A DNA stretch of 49,459 nucleotides from Citrobacter sp. Res13-Sevr-PEB04-36 (lineage in GTDB: Bacteria > Pseudomonadota > Gammaproteobacteria > Enterobacterales > Enterobacteriaceae), in NCBI RefSeq assembly GCF_015672735.1, contig NZ_JADABY010000012.1:1-49459 (forward strand). The letters run 5' to 3'. A model generated the notes under the pieces. That model was not told the origin of the DNA, made no database searches, and worked only from the letters and a program-made list of their open reading frames with translations. Positions within the stretch are counted from its first letter, which is position 1, and each line of letters opens with the position of its first letter. Shown piece by piece: positions 30,169 through 39,282 of this stretch. The position numbers and the translations under genes were made by a program.

Positions 30169-30629
30169 ACATTTGCCTCATCACGCTCACAAAGCCGGAT
30201 TCGCCCCCAGCCCGATATCACCACCCACCATTCGCCCGCCGCATTTTTCAGGCCAATATGCCCGGCCCACGCGGTGTTGCGCAGGCCAAAAAAGGCCAGT
30301 GATGGCGTCATGTCTGTCATCTCGACATCGTCCCAACGCGGGGTTAACACCAGCGTAGAGGCGGGTTTACAGGTATTTTGAGCCGCAGCAGAGCTGACCA
30401 AACACCATGAGGTTCCCTCTCTGATAACGCCAATGACATGATCGCGGTTGTGCCAATTAGCATCCTCACGCAGTTGCAGCAAGTAGTCCCGCACCTGACT
30501 GGCGGTTTGCCACAAGCGTTGCTGTTGCTGCCAGCGTTGCCAGCCATACAGCCCTGACGCGCTGAGCGTGACGATGATGAGCATGACCACCAGCGTTTCA
30601 ATCAGCGTATAGCCTTGTTGTTTTTTCAT
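30159..30629 (-). CDS. ppdA: Prepilin-type protein PpdA
   Basis: A 156-aa GspH/FimT-like minor pilin, first in the ppdA-ppdB-ygdB-ppdC set. Leader MKKQQG precedes [24 protein letters not shown], with Glu5 and the N-terminal helix. Two cysteines ([15 protein letters not shown] region and [11 protein letters not shown]) could pair. A 184-bp gap from thyA containing the thyA terminator implies a separate promoter. The set continues into recC with only 12 bp spacing. Confidence 0.9.
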   Translation of the reverse strand: MKKQQGYTLIETLVVMLIIVTLSASGLYGWQRWQQQQRLWQTASQVRDYLLQLREDANWHNRDHVIGVIREGTSWCLVSSAAAQNTCKPASTLVLTPRWDDVEMTDMTPSLAFFGLRNTAWAGHIGLKNAAGEWWVVISGWGRIRLCERDEANVCR

Positions 30630-30763
30630 GCCGCCAGTATGGCGTCGAGGATAATAATCGCGAGCGGGAAATTCGGGTTGTTCGGCGAGCTTCGGGGAAT
30701 ATTTACTTCGTTGCAGCGCATTACTAAATTACAGGAACCAGCATCGAAAAACTGAATTTTGGG

Positions 30764-30792
30764 CAAAAAAAACCGACGCGCAAGGGCGTCGG
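30764..30792 (-). terminator. Intrinsic terminator of lgt-thyA
   Basis: On the reverse strand CCGACGC (30792-30786) pairs with GCGTCGG (30779-30773), followed by eight T residues (30772-30765). It lies 22 bp past the thyA stop. Confidence 0.85.
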
Positions 30793-30813
30793 TCGTGGCA
30801 GGATCGCGGTCGA

Positions 30814-31608
30814 TTAGATAGCAACCGGCGCTTTAATACCAGGGTGCGGATCGTAACCTTCAATCTCGAAATCATCGAAACGATAGTCGAAGATAGAGTC
30901 AGGCTTACGCTTGATGACCAGCTTCGGCAAGGCGCGCGGTTCGCGGCTAAGCTGTAGGTGAGTTTGATCCATATGATTGCTGTACAGGTGCGTGTCGCCG
31001 CCTGTCCAGACAAAATCACCAACTTCAAGATTGCACTGCTGCGCCATCATGTGTACCAGCAAAGCGTAGCTGGCAATGTTGAACGGCAGGCCGAGGAACA
31101 CATCGCACGAACGCTGATACAGCTGACAGGAGAGCTTACCGTCTGCCACATAGAACTGGAAGAACGCATGGCACGGTGCCAGCGCCATCTTATCCAGTTC
31201 GCCTACGTTCCACGCAGAAACGATGATACGGCGAGAGTCCGGGTCATTCTTCAGTTGGTTAAGCACCGTGGTGATCTGATCAATATGGCGGCCATCTGGC
31301 GTTGGCCACGCGCGCCACTGTTTACCATAGACCGGGCCCAGATTGCCGTTTTCATCTGCCCACTCATCCCAGATAGAAACGTTGTTTTCGTGCAGATAGG
31401 CCACGTTAGTGTCGCCCTGCAAAAACCACAGCAGTTCATGAATAATAGAGCGCAAATGGCAGCGTTTAGTGGTAACCAGCGGGAACCCTTCCTGCAGATT
31501 AAAACGCATCTGATGTCCAAAAATGGAAAGCGTTCCGGTTCCGGTACGGTCGTTTTTCTGAGTGCCTTCATCCAGCACTTTTTGCATCAGTTCTAAATAC
31601 TGTTTCAT
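30814..31608 (-). CDS. thyA: Thymidylate synthase
   Basis: A 264-aa enzyme converting dUMP to dTMP with methylenetetrahydrofolate. The nucleophile Cys146 lies in [12 protein letters not shown], and the phosphate-binding Arg pair in [11 protein letters not shown]. The dUMP and folate residues [20 protein letters not shown] and the C-terminal [10 protein letters not shown] are standard. It begins six bases after the lgt stop codon, so it depends on lgt transcription and coupling; in E. coli its ribosome-binding site overlaps the lgt end. An intrinsic terminator follows. Confidence 0.98.
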   Translation of the reverse strand: MKQYLELMQKVLDEGTQKNDRTGTGTLSIFGHQMRFNLQEGFPLVTTKRCHLRSIIHELLWFLQGDTNVAYLHENNVSIWDEWADENGNLGPVYGKQWRAWPTPDGRHIDQITTVLNQLKNDPDSRRIIVSAWNVGELDKMALAPCHAFFQFYVADGKLSCQLYQRSCDVFLGLPFNIASYALLVHMMAQQCNLEVGDFVWTGGDTHLYSNHMDQTHLQLSREPRALPKLVIKRKPDSIFDYRFDDFEIEGYDPHPGIKAPVAI

Positions 31609-31614
31609 GATTCC

Positions 31615-32490
31615 TCAGGAAGCGTGTTGCTGTGGGCTGCGGCGGTACGCCCAAACCATCATAATGATACCAGCGACAATCATCGGGATAGACAAGATCT
31701 GCCCCATGCTGATGTACTGTACCCATTCGCCGGTAAACTGCTGATCCGGCTGGCGGAAAAATTCAACGATGATACGAAACGCGCCGTAGCCAATCAGGAA
31801 CAGACCGGAGACCGAGCCCATCGGACGCGGTTTACGAATGAACAGGTTAAGAATGATAAACAGCACCACGCCTTCCAACGCCATCTCATAAAGCTGAGAT
31901 GCGTGGCGAGGCAGCGAACCGTAGGTATCGAAAATAGATTGCCACTGTGGGTTGGTTTGCAGCAGTAAGATGTCTTCGGTACGCGAGCCCGGGAACAACA
32001 TGCTATATGAGAAGTTCGGGTCAACGCGTCCCCACAGTTCGCCGTTGATAAAGTTGCCCAGTCGCCCTGCACCCAGACCAAACGGAATCAACGGAGCAAT
32101 GAAATCAGACACCTGGAAGAACGAACGTTTGGTGCGTTTGGCGAAGATAATCATCACCAGAATCACACCGATAAGACCACCGTGGAAGGACATTCCTCCA
32201 TCCCAGACGCGGAACAGATACAGCGGATTATCGAGGAACAGCGGGAAGTTATAGAACAGCACGTAACCGATACGCCCACCGAGGAACACCCCGAGGAAGC
32301 CTGCATAGAGTAAGTTTTCAACTTCGTTTTTGGTCCAGCCACTTCCCGGGCGATTCGCGCGGCGCGTCGCCAGCCACATCGCGAAAATAAACCCCACCAA
32401 ATACATCATGCCGTACCAGTGAAGTGCGACGGGTCCAATTGAGAAAATGACCGGATCGAATTCCGGAAAATGCAGATAGCTACTGGTCAT
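31615..32490 (-). CDS. lgt: Prolipoprotein diacylglyceryl transferase
   Basis: A 291-aa inner-membrane enzyme with seven transmembrane segments. It moves diacylglycerol from phosphatidylglycerol to the lipobox Cys of prelipoproteins, such as MltA, YgdI and YgdR in this window. The conserved HGGLIGV (His near 103) and the Lgt signature [14 protein letters not shown] (about residues 142-155) are present, and the late loop has [19 protein letters not shown]. It is the first gene of the lgt-thyA operon. Confidence 0.97.
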   Translation of the reverse strand: MTSSYLHFPEFDPVIFSIGPVALHWYGMMYLVGFIFAMWLATRRANRPGSGWTKNEVENLLYAGFLGVFLGGRIGYVLFYNFPLFLDNPLYLFRVWDGGMSFHGGLIGVILVMIIFAKRTKRSFFQVSDFIAPLIPFGLGAGRLGNFINGELWGRVDPNFSYSMLFPGSRTEDILLLQTNPQWQSIFDTYGSLPRHASQLYEMALEGVVLFIILNLFIRKPRPMGSVSGLFLIGYGAFRIIVEFFRQPDQQFTGEWVQYISMGQILSIPMIVAGIIMMVWAYRRSPQQHAS

Positions 32491-32695
32491 CTGTCACCAC
32501 AAGTTCTTGTTATTTCGCTGAAGTCAGACAGCAATTGATAAGCGCGCCTGTATGATACAGGCGCTCCGAAGGTGCGAATGATAGCACAAGGGGATCACAG
32601 CGGATGCCGGGAAGATGTAAAAGATCTGTATAGGCAAGCCAGACACCACCAGGGATGCCTGATAGCACAGTGCTTATCAGGCGGACAATTCAGAC
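32491..32695. repeat. lgt-ptsP gap with an imperfect hairpin
   Basis: The 205-bp gap has GCCTGATA (32657-32664) facing TATCAGGC (32675-32682), with further pairing inside (GCAC/GTGC), REP-like, just past the ptsP stop. It probably stabilises or ends the rppH-ptsP mRNA. The rest should contain the lgt promoter. I see no gene. Confidence 0.5.
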
Positions 32696-34942
32696 TTACA
32701 GCCCCCCGCGAATCAAACCGCCCATACCGCGGCGTTCCATAAATGCCGCCACCTGATGGCGCACTTCTGTTGCCAGTTGCGCTTCCAGGCTGCGCTGTGC
32801 CAACGTTTGTGCCTCGTCAAAATCGATGTGGCGTAGCAGGTATTTCACGCGCGCAACGGAACGACCGTTCATCGACAAGTGGCGAAAACCCAGACCGATT
32901 AAAATGGTCACACACATCGGGTCACCCGCCATTTCACCGCACAAGCGTAAATCAATACCGCTTCGCTCTGCTTCCTGAGCAATCATCGCCAACGCGCGTA
33001 ACATCCCCGGATGCAGACTGTCATAGATGCTGGCGACCCGCGTGTTGTTTCGATCGACCGCCAGAATATACTGGGTCAGGTCGTTGGTCCCGACCGAGAT
33101 AAAATCAACTCTGTTCGCCAGATGCGGCAGCATAAAGACCATCGACGGAACTTCTAGCATGATGCCGATGCGCGGTTTTGGGATCGCATAACCGATCATC
33201 TCTTCCACTTCGCGTCCGGCGCGCTCAATCAGACGTCGTGCCTCGTCCACTTCATCAATACTGGTGACCATCGGTAGCAAAATACTCAGGTTGCCGGTTG
33301 CCGCGTTGGCACGCAGCATTGCGCGGACCTGGATCAAAAAGATCTCCGGCTGATCGAGCGTAATGCGGATCCCACGCCAGCCAAGACACGGATTCTCTTC
33401 ACTGATTGGCATGTAAGGCAACTGTTTATCAGCCCCAACATCAAGCGTACGCAGAGTCACCGGCTTGTCGTTAAACATCTGCAGCATGCCTTGATACTGG
33501 GCAACCTGTTCTTCTTCCGAAGGAAAACCGCTTTGCAGCATGAACGGTATTTCGGTGCGATACAGCCCGATGCCGTCGATCCGGCTTCCCAGTTTTTGCT
33601 CGTGTTCCGGGCTTAATCCAGCGTTAAGCATAACCTTAACGCGCTCGCCGCTTTTCAACTGGGCAGGCTGATTAACGTCATCTTCTGCCAGACGGCTCAG
33701 TTCAATCTCTTCACTGATGAGTCGCTGATATTCCTGGATCAATACCGGTTCAGGATCAACCAGCACCTCACCGCGATAACCGTCCACCACCAGCGTGCGG
33801 CGGTGTAATACCGATGGCTGAATATCAGCCCCCATCACGGTAGGAATGCCCAGCGCGCGCACCATAATCGCCGCGTGGGAGTTGGCGGCACCATCTCTGA
33901 CCACCACGCCAACCAGTCGGTCCTGGGGTAGTTCGGCCAGCGTGGTCGCAGAAAGCTCATCAGCCACCAGTACGAAGCGTTCCGGCCATGCATTCGGCCC
34001 CTGGATCGAATCGTCAAGATGGAACAGCAGACGCTGGCCGAGCGCACGTAAATCCCCGGCCCGCTCTTTGAGATAGTTATCACTCAGGGCGGCAAACTGT
34101 TCAGCGAACTTCTCAATAATGGTCTTAACCGCCCATTCCGCCACCGAACCGTTATCCACTTCCGCAAACAGTTCGCGGCGCAGGCGGGTATCAGAAAGCA
34201 GGTGCGAGTAGAGATCGAAGATCGCCGCCGTTTCTTTCTGTGCTCCTGCGGCAAAGCGCTTGCTGTAACGACGGAATTCGTTCGCGGCTTCTTCCAGTGC
34301 CCCGGTCAGCCGTTCGCGTTCCAACGCGGGATCCAGCGTTGACGCCTGATACACCTGCTCCATCAGCGGTAGCGTGGCATCCTGCCAGCCTTCGGCAATC
34401 GCCACGCCGGGTGCTGCAGGCAACGCACGAATGCGCGTTTGCCTGTACTGACCAAACAACGCGGTGAGCTGCGACTGAGAAAGAATGGCGGCCATTTGCG
34501 TGGCGAGCGTCACGAGGAATGATTCTTCGCTTTCATCGTACTGGCGCAGTTCACGCTGCTGGACCACTAGCACACCCAATAGCTGGCGGCGCTGAATGAT
34601 TGGCACACCTAAAAAGGCGCGGAACCGCTCTTCTTTTACCGAAGGAATGTATTTGAAGCTGGGGTGTTTTTGCGCATCGGCGAGGTTGATAGGTTCCGCC
34701 AGCCTGCCAACCAGGCCAACGATACCTTCATCAAACGCGAGTGCAACAGTGCGGCCGCGTGGTTTTTTGAGTCCCCGGGTCGCCATCAGGTAATAACAAC
34801 GTCGGTCGTGATCGGCCAGATAAACCGAGCAGACCTCTGTATCCATCGCAAGACAGATGTCGGTAACCAGAATATTCAGCGCCTCATTGAGACGCGGAGC
34901 ACTGGCCACCTTTTCGACTATTTCGCGCAGGCGGGTGAGCAT
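32696..34942 (-). CDS. ptsP: Nitrogen-PTS phosphoenolpyruvate phosphotransferase EI-Ntr
   Basis: A 748-aa protein. An N-terminal GAF domain (about 1-160, sensing glutamine/2-oxoglutarate status) is fused to an enzyme I-like PEP-protein phosphotransferase. The phosphorylated His is H356 in GAANSHAAIMVRALGIP. PEP-binding motifs include FYRTEIPFMLQ-like GLYRTEIPFML, GWRGIRITL and the C-terminal FISVGTNDLTQYILAVDR...LCGEMAGDP. It starts the PtsP-NPr-EIIA-Ntr cascade, which controls potassium transport and stress functions. It begins 12 bp after the rppH stop, same operon as in E. coli. Confidence 0.97.
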   Translation of the reverse strand: MLTRLREIVEKVASAPRLNEALNILVTDICLAMDTEVCSVYLADHDRRCYYLMATRGLKKPRGRTVALAFDEGIVGLVGRLAEPINLADAQKHPSFKYIPSVKEERFRAFLGVPIIQRRQLLGVLVVQQRELRQYDESEESFLVTLATQMAAILSQSQLTALFGQYRQTRIRALPAAPGVAIAEGWQDATLPLMEQVYQASTLDPALERERLTGALEEAANEFRRYSKRFAAGAQKETAAIFDLYSHLLSDTRLRRELFAEVDNGSVAEWAVKTIIEKFAEQFAALSDNYLKERAGDLRALGQRLLFHLDDSIQGPNAWPERFVLVADELSATTLAELPQDRLVGVVVRDGAANSHAAIMVRALGIPTVMGADIQPSVLHRRTLVVDGYRGEVLVDPEPVLIQEYQRLISEEIELSRLAEDDVNQPAQLKSGERVKVMLNAGLSPEHEQKLGSRIDGIGLYRTEIPFMLQSGFPSEEEQVAQYQGMLQMFNDKPVTLRTLDVGADKQLPYMPISEENPCLGWRGIRITLDQPEIFLIQVRAMLRANAATGNLSILLPMVTSIDEVDEARRLIERAGREVEEMIGYAIPKPRIGIMLEVPSMVFMLPHLANRVDFISVGTNDLTQYILAVDRNNTRVASIYDSLHPGMLRALAMIAQEAERSGIDLRLCGEMAGDPMCVTILIGLGFRHLSMNGRSVARVKYLLRHIDFDEAQTLAQRSLEAQLATEVRHQVAAFMERRGMGGLIRGGL

Positions 34943-34954
34943 AATTTGCGTAGC

Positions 34955-35485
34955 TTAACCTCTTTTACGTCTGTACGCCGGTGCGCTTTGCGGCTTAGGA
35001 GTACTCTCCTGAAGCGCCATCACAACACTTGCGAATTCTTTCATCACCCTGCGATAGACATCGCGTTTAAATGACACTACCTGTCGAACCGGATACCAGT
35101 AACTCACCCAACGCCAACCATCGAATTCGGGCGTGCTGCTGGTTTGCATATTGATCTCAGCATCGCTGCTTATCAATTGCAGAAGAAACCATTTTTGTTT
35201 CTGGCCGATACAAACCGGCTTCGTGTCCCAACGCACCAAACGTTTCGGTAACTTGTAACGCAACCAGTTACGAGTAGAAGCAAGGATCCGGACATCTTTA
35301 CGACTGAGGCCCACTTCTTCAAACAGTTCCCGGTACATCGCCTGCTCTGCCGTCTCTCCTGCGTTAATCCCACCTTGTGGGAATTGCCAGGAGTGCTGAC
35401 CAAATCGCCGGGCCCACATGACCTGCCCCTGGCGGTTACAAATTACTATCCCTACATTCGGGCGGTAGCCATCGTCATCAATCAC
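34955..35485 (-). CDS. rppH: RNA pyrophosphohydrolase RppH
   Basis: A 176-aa Nudix hydrolase that removes pyrophosphate from 5'-triphosphorylated (or diphosphorylated) RNA, which triggers RNase E decay. The Nudix box runs from G38 to L60 (G-x5-E44-x7-R52-E53-L-x-E56-E57-x-G59-L). The start is GTG at 35485, giving [13 protein letters not shown] believe E. coli uses the same GTG. The basic C-terminal tail ([13 protein letters not shown]) is typical. It precedes ptsP by 12 bp. Upstream is a long gene-free stretch. Confidence 0.96.
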   Translation of the reverse strand: MIDDDGYRPNVGIVICNRQGQVMWARRFGQHSWQFPQGGINAGETAEQAMYRELFEEVGLSRKDVRILASTRNWLRYKLPKRLVRWDTKPVCIGQKQKWFLLQLISSDAEINMQTSSTPEFDGWRWVSYWYPVRQVVSFKRDVYRRVMKEFASVVMALQESTPKPQSAPAYRRKRG

Positions 35486-36169
35486 CGGACTACCTCAACA
35501 TAAACCTCATATATAAACGATTGTTTCACACTCCAGAGAGGCGGTAAACCACTCTGTGAAGCGCACGAGACTCTAATAACAATTGAATAACTCACAGCAA
35601 AGGACTGAGTTATAAACAGAGGTAGGCTGAGTTAGGCGATTTTATTCACCTTTTCTGTGGATATAGTTGTGAAGAAGTACGGAATTACTATGGGAAAACC
35701 CGGAACAGTCTGAATAAGACCACCGTCACATATAAAAATTAGTCTTCTATATTCATTGAGTTAAAAGCAATTGCAGCGAATAAACGCCCAGAAATGTGAT
35801 GTGCGTCACGCATGCGATCCTCGAGCTGATGAAAGATCAACCAGCGTTGGTTTTATCCACAGATTGTGCCAATAAGTTAGGCACAATTTGTGTGAAAATT
35901 CGATTTTCGTCGCACGTCAAGGCTGTAAATTGAAACAGTAGTGGGGGTTTTTCACAGTTATCCCATCTTTCTGTGGATAACATGGTGTAAGATCCTGTTC
36001 ATTGTCAGTGACCAGAATTGGAAAACCCAATCGGCTGTTGCGCAACTCTGCGTAGCGGAATCTAAAAACCAATAAAAATCAGCCAATTGAATAAAGCCTG
36101 TGGAAAAAGATAAACTCTGTCCACTCGGTATAAGATCATTGTTCATTTTTTCACCTAAAGGTTAACTCA
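35486..36169. promoter_or_regulatory. Gene-free rppH-mutH region with DnaA-box cluster
   Basis: This 684-bp AT-rich stretch separates divergent rppH and mutH. I count two perfect TTATCCACA boxes (35853-35861 +, 35972-35980 -). Two more fit TTWTNCACA (35948-35956 +, 36099-36107 -), and four are one base off (35642-35650 +, 35656-35664 -, 35891-35899 -, 36147-36155 +). Four GATC sites also occur. A mutH promoter -10 (TATAAGAT, 36129-36136) lies among them. I found no credible gene; a 62-codon frame at 35958-36146 (-) has no supporting feature. Confidence 0.6.
35792..35813. promoter_or_regulatory. Candidate CRP site in the rppH-mutH region
   Basis: AAATGTGATGTGCGTCACGCAT keeps the AAATGTGA half of the 22-bp CRP consensus, and its core is TGTGA-N6-TCACG, 9 of 10 half-site bases. 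It lies more than 300 bp from both flanking start codons, so its target is unclear. Confidence 0.45.
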
Positions 36170-36862
36170 ATGCCAGAGCTCCAGCCACTGCTGTCCCCCC
36201 CTGAATCAGAAGCCCAGCTGCTTGCCCAGGCACGACAGCTCTCGGGTTACACGTTAGGGGAACTGGCGGCAATGGCGGGAATAGTGACGCCCAACGATTT
36301 AAAGCGAGACAAAGGCTGGATCGGCGTGCTGCTGGAAATTTGGCTCGGGGCCAGCGCGGGCAGCAAGCCGGAACAGGATTTTGCCTCACTGGGCGTAGAG
36401 CTGAAAACGATCCCTGTGGACAACCTTGGCAGACCGCTGGAAACCACCTTCGTTTGCGTGGCTCCCTTAACCGGTAATACAGGCGTAACGTGGGAGACCA
36501 GCCATGTCCGCCACAAGCTTAAACGCGTACTCTGGGTGCCAGTTGAAGGGGAACGCAGCATCCCGTTAGCACAACGGCGCGTAGGTTCTCCGCTACTGTG
36601 GAGTCCGAATGAAGAAGAAGACTATCAATTGCGCCTGGACTGGGAAGAATTGATGGACATGATTGTGTTAGGCCACGTCGAGCGCATCACCGCCCGCCAT
36701 GGGGAAGTGTTACAGCTGCGCCCAAAAGCCGCCAATGCGAAAGCACTTACCGAAGCCATTGGCGCCCACGGCGAACCCATCCTGACCCTGCCGCGCGGTT
36801 TTTATCTAAAAAAGAACTTCACGCGCGCATTGCTTGAGCGACATTTCTTGTTCCAGGCGTAA
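36170..36862 (+). CDS. mutH: DNA mismatch repair endonuclease MutH
   Basis: A 230-aa type II restriction-like enzyme, one residue longer than E. coli MutH. MutS/MutL activate it to nick the unmethylated strand at hemimethylated GATC. The catalytic residues are visible at the E. coli positions: E56 (VLLEIWLG), D70 (EQDFASLG), E77 and K79 (GVELKTIP). The ATG at 36170 follows TAAAGGTTAACTCA. It is preceded by a DnaA-box-rich region with several GATC sites. ygdQ follows in the same direction. Confidence 0.97.
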   Translation: MPELQPLLSPPESEAQLLAQARQLSGYTLGELAAMAGIVTPNDLKRDKGWIGVLLEIWLGASAGSKPEQDFASLGVELKTIPVDNLGRPLETTFVCVAPLTGNTGVTWETSHVRHKLKRVLWVPVEGERSIPLAQRRVGSPLLWSPNEEEDYQLRLDWEELMDMIVLGHVERITARHGEVLQLRPKAANAKALTEAIGAHGEPILTLPRGFYLKKNFTRALLERHFLFQA

Positions 36863-36940
36863 TAGACACCGTCTGGCCTTTCACCCGCCGCATTACGGGC
36901 CTATAATTACCGCTTCTTTTTTTTGGCAGGACTTTGTTCG

Positions 36941-37654
36941 ATGTTATTTGCATGGATAACCGATCCTAACGCCTGGCTGGCGCTCGGTACGCTGACGCTG
37001 CTGGAGATCGTTCTGGGGATCGACAATATTATTTTCCTTTCCTTGGTAGTTGCCAAACTCCCGACCGCGCAACGCAGTCATGCCCGACGTATCGGGCTGG
37101 CGGCAGCGATGATCATGCGTCTGGCACTGCTGGCGTCTATCGCCTGGGTAACACGTCTGACCAACCCGCTGTTTGAGGTGTTTGGTGAGGCAATTTCAGC
37201 GCGTGACCTGATCCTTCTGCTCGGTGGATTGTTCTTAATCTGGAAAGCCAGTAAAGAGATCCATGAATCGATTGAAGGTGAAGAAGAAGGGCTGAAAACG
37301 CGCGTATCCTCGTTCCTCGGGGCGATTGTGCAGATCATGTTGTTAGACATTATCTTCAGCCTGGATTCCGTCATCACCGCTGTAGGCTTGTCCGATCATT
37401 TGTTTATCATGATGGCGGCGGTGGTTATTGCCGTCGGGGTAATGATGTTTGCAGCACGCCCAATAGGCGAGTTTGTCGATCGTCACCCCTCGGTAAAAAT
37501 GCTGGCACTCTCTTTCCTGATTCTGGTCGGCTTCACGCTGATTCTGGAAAGTTTCGATGTGCATGTGCCGAAAGGGTACATTTATTTCGCCATGTTCTTC
37601 TCTATTGGTGTAGAGACCCTGAACTTGTTGCGCAATAAAAAGAATCCGCTCTAA
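36941..37654 (+). CDS. ygdQ: TerC-family inner-membrane protein YgdQ
   Basis: A 237-aa TerC/UPF0053 protein with about seven transmembrane helices. Two family motifs with membrane acidic residues are EIVLGIDNIIFLSLV (about 20-34) and LLDIIFSLDSVITAVGL (about 137-153), the pattern of putative metal transporters of the TerC/Alx/MntP-linked group. The substrate is not established; Mn or Ca is only a family-based guess. The ATG at 36941 gives MLFAWITDPNAWLALG as in E. coli. Earlier in-frame codons from 36923 lack a ribosome site. Confidence 0.92.
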   Translation: MLFAWITDPNAWLALGTLTLLEIVLGIDNIIFLSLVVAKLPTAQRSHARRIGLAAAMIMRLALLASIAWVTRLTNPLFEVFGEAISARDLILLLGGLFLIWKASKEIHESIEGEEEGLKTRVSSFLGAIVQIMLLDIIFSLDSVITAVGLSDHLFIMMAAVVIAVGVMMFAARPIGEFVDRHPSVKMLALSFLILVGFTLILESFDVHVPKGYIYFAMFFSIGVETLNLLRNKKNPL

Positions 37655-37663
37655 CGCTTTTGT

Positions 37664-37683
37664 CGCTCCCCGCAAGGGGAGCG
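37664..37683 (+). terminator. GNRA-capped hairpin after ygdQ
   Basis: CGCTCCCC and GGGGAGCG form a perfect 8-bp stem closed by a GCAA tetraloop, 10 bp after the ygdQ stop. No T-run follows directly, though a pyrimidine stretch (CCTTTTCTTCTC) comes 14 bp later. It is a likely 3'-end or stabilising structure. Confidence 0.55.
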
Positions 37684-37796
37684 ATGACCCGCGTCACCTT
37701 TTCTTCTCACAGATTAAGATTTTACTGCTTTCGTCCAGCATAACTTCGCGTTATTACTAAACTAGTGTCAGACGCAGGCCATGTGAGGATAAATAG

Positions 37797-38015
37797 ATGA
37801 AAAAATGGGCAGTTTTAATTTCCGCCGTAGGATTGGCTTTTGCCGTTTCTGGTTGCAGCAGTGATTATGTGATGGCGACGAAAGACGGTCGTATGATCCT
37901 GACCGACGGCAAACCCGAAATTGATGACGATACCGGTCTGGTGAGTTACCACGATCAGCAAGGCAATGCGATGCAGATTAACCGCGACGACGTATCTCAA
38001 ATCATTGAGCGTTGA
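37797..38015 (+). CDS. ygdR: DUF903 lipoprotein YgdR
   Basis: A 72-aa lipoprotein: [20 protein letters not shown] with lipobox VSGC (Cys about 20), then the DUF903 SH3-like fold ([33 protein letters not shown]). It is a clear paralogue of YgdI at 9231-9458; they share YVM-T-DGR-I--DGKP--DD-TG--SY-D--GN. Function is unknown. Its Ser-Ser after Cys favours outer-membrane sorting. Upstream GTGAGGATAAATAG holds the ribosome site. Confidence 0.94.
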   Translation: MKKWAVLISAVGLAFAVSGCSSDYVMATKDGRMILTDGKPEIDDDTGLVSYHDQQGNAMQINRDDVSQIIER

Positions 38016-38022
38016 TGGTTGA

Positions 38023-38042
38023 GGTCAGCCACGCTGCTGGCC
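38023..38042 (+). terminator. Hairpin after ygdR
   Basis: GGTCAGC (38023-38029) pairs with GCTGGCC (38036-38042) with one wobble pair, followed by a T-rich stretch (TTAACAATTTTGC...TTTTT). It is a weak intrinsic terminator candidate for ygdR. Confidence 0.5.
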
Positions 38043-38080
38043 TTAACAATTTTGCTTCCCTTTTTCCCTTCCCTCAGCCA

Positions 38081-38112
38081 TTTTTATAATCCTTATGTTG
38101 TGATTATAAAAA
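38081..38112. promoter_or_regulatory. Perfect 11-bp inverted repeat before tas
   Basis: TTTTTATAATC (38081-38091) and GATTATAAAAA (38102-38112) are exact reverse complements around a 10-nt spacer. The right arm abuts the tas ribosome site (GGAAACGG) and lies 11 nt from the ATG. As DNA it could be an operator covering a TATAAT-like -10. As RNA it would be a stem beside the ribosome site. Confidence 0.55.
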
Positions 38113-38122
38113 GGAAACGGCT

Positions 38123-39163
38123 ATGCAATATCACCGTATACCCCACAGCTCGCTGGAAGTCAGTACACTGGGGCTGGGCACAATGACGTTTGGTGAACAA
38201 AACAGCGAAGCCGACGCACATGCACAGCTTGACTATGCCGTTGCACAAGGCATCAATTTAATCGACGTTGCCGAGATGTATCCGGTCCCGCCACGCCCGG
38301 AAACCCAGGGCCTCACGGAAACCTACGTCGGTAACTGGCTCGCTAAACACGGCAACCGTGAAAAACTGATCGTCGCCTCGAAGGTCAGCGGTCCATCGCG
38401 TAACAATGACAGCGGTATTCGTCCTAATCAGGCGCTGGACCGCAAAAACATTCGTCAGGCGTTGAACGACAGCCTCAAACGCCTGCAAACCGATTATCTG
38501 GACCTGTATCAGGTTCACTGGCCACAGCGCCCAACCAACTGCTTTGGCAAGTTAGGCTACAGCTGGACAGACTCCGCTCCGGTAGTCACCCTTCTGGAAA
38601 CGCTGGAAGCGCTGACCGAATTTCAGCGCGCCGGGAAAATTCGCTATATCGGCGTGTCCAACGAAACCGCATTTGGCGTGATGCGCTACTTACACCTTGC
38701 AGATAAACACGATCTGCCGCGCATTGTCACCATCCAGAACCCCTACAGCCTGCTGAACCGCAGCTTTGAAGTAGGACTGGCGGAAGTCAGCCAGTACGAA
38801 GGCATTGAACTGCTGGCCTATTCATGCCTGGGTTTTGGGACGTTAACCGGTAAATACCTGAACGGCGCGAAGCCTGCCGGTGCGCGCAATACGCTGTTTA
38901 GCCGCTTCACGCGCTACAGCAGCGAGCAGACGCAAAAAGCTGTCGCCGCCTACGTAGATATCGCCAAACGCCATAACCTGGACCCGGCGCAGATGGCACT
39001 GGCCTTTGTGCGTCGCCAGCCGTTTGTCGCCAGCACCCTGCTGGGGGCGACGACCATGGATCAGCTAAAAACCAACGTCGAAAGTTTGCATCTGACGTTA
39101 AGCGAAGAGGTACTGGCAGAGATTGAAGCGGTGCATCAGGTTTATACCTATCCTGCACCGTGA
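38123..39163 (+). CDS. tas: Aldo-keto reductase Tas
   Basis: A 346-aa NADP(H)-dependent aldo-keto reductase with a TIM-barrel fold. Catalytic Asp/Tyr lie in INLIDVAEMYPV (about 45-56), and the cofactor site in the C-terminal VASTLLGATTMDQLKTNVES. The Lys and His of the tetrad fit LIVASKVSGP and YQVHWP. In E. coli tas was found as a suppressor of tyrosine auxotrophy; the physiological substrate is unclear. It stands alone, with an inverted repeat before it and a REP pair after it. Confidence 0.95.
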   Translation: MQYHRIPHSSLEVSTLGLGTMTFGEQNSEADAHAQLDYAVAQGINLIDVAEMYPVPPRPETQGLTETYVGNWLAKHGNREKLIVASKVSGPSRNNDSGIRPNQALDRKNIRQALNDSLKRLQTDYLDLYQVHWPQRPTNCFGKLGYSWTDSAPVVTLLETLEALTEFQRAGKIRYIGVSNETAFGVMRYLHLADKHDLPRIVTIQNPYSLLNRSFEVGLAEVSQYEGIELLAYSCLGFGTLTGKYLNGAKPAGARNTLFSRFTRYSSEQTQKAVAAYVDIAKRHNLDPAQMALAFVRRQPFVASTLLGATTMDQLKTNVESLHLTLSEEVLAEIEAVHQVYTYPAP

Positions 39164-39183
39164 TTTTGGTATGTGGTTTTCTT

Positions 39184-39269
39184 GCCGGATGACGGCGTAA
39201 ACGCCTTATCCGGCCTACAAAAACAAGCCGTACTGTAGGCCGGATAAGGCAACGTTGCTATCCGGCAAC
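39184..39269. repeat. REP pair at the tas/lplT convergent junction
   Basis: TGCCGGATGACGGCG...CTTATCCGGCCTAC and GTAGGCCGGATAAGGC...GCTATCCGGCA form two inverted units filling most of the 119-bp gap between convergent genes. Confidence 0.85.
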
Positions 39270-39282
39270 AGCACATAACAGA

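Noticed and set aside
32657-32682. Inverted repeat after ptsP considered as an operator for lgt
   Set aside because: It abuts the ptsP stop and looks REP-like or terminator-like; lgt starts far away on the same strand, so a 3'-end role is likelier.
35958-36146. 62-codon reverse frame before mutH, possible small gene
   Set aside because: No ribosome site, no recognisable domain, and it overlaps DnaA boxes and the likely mutH promoter. I also looked for a ygdT-like small protein here and could not recognise one.
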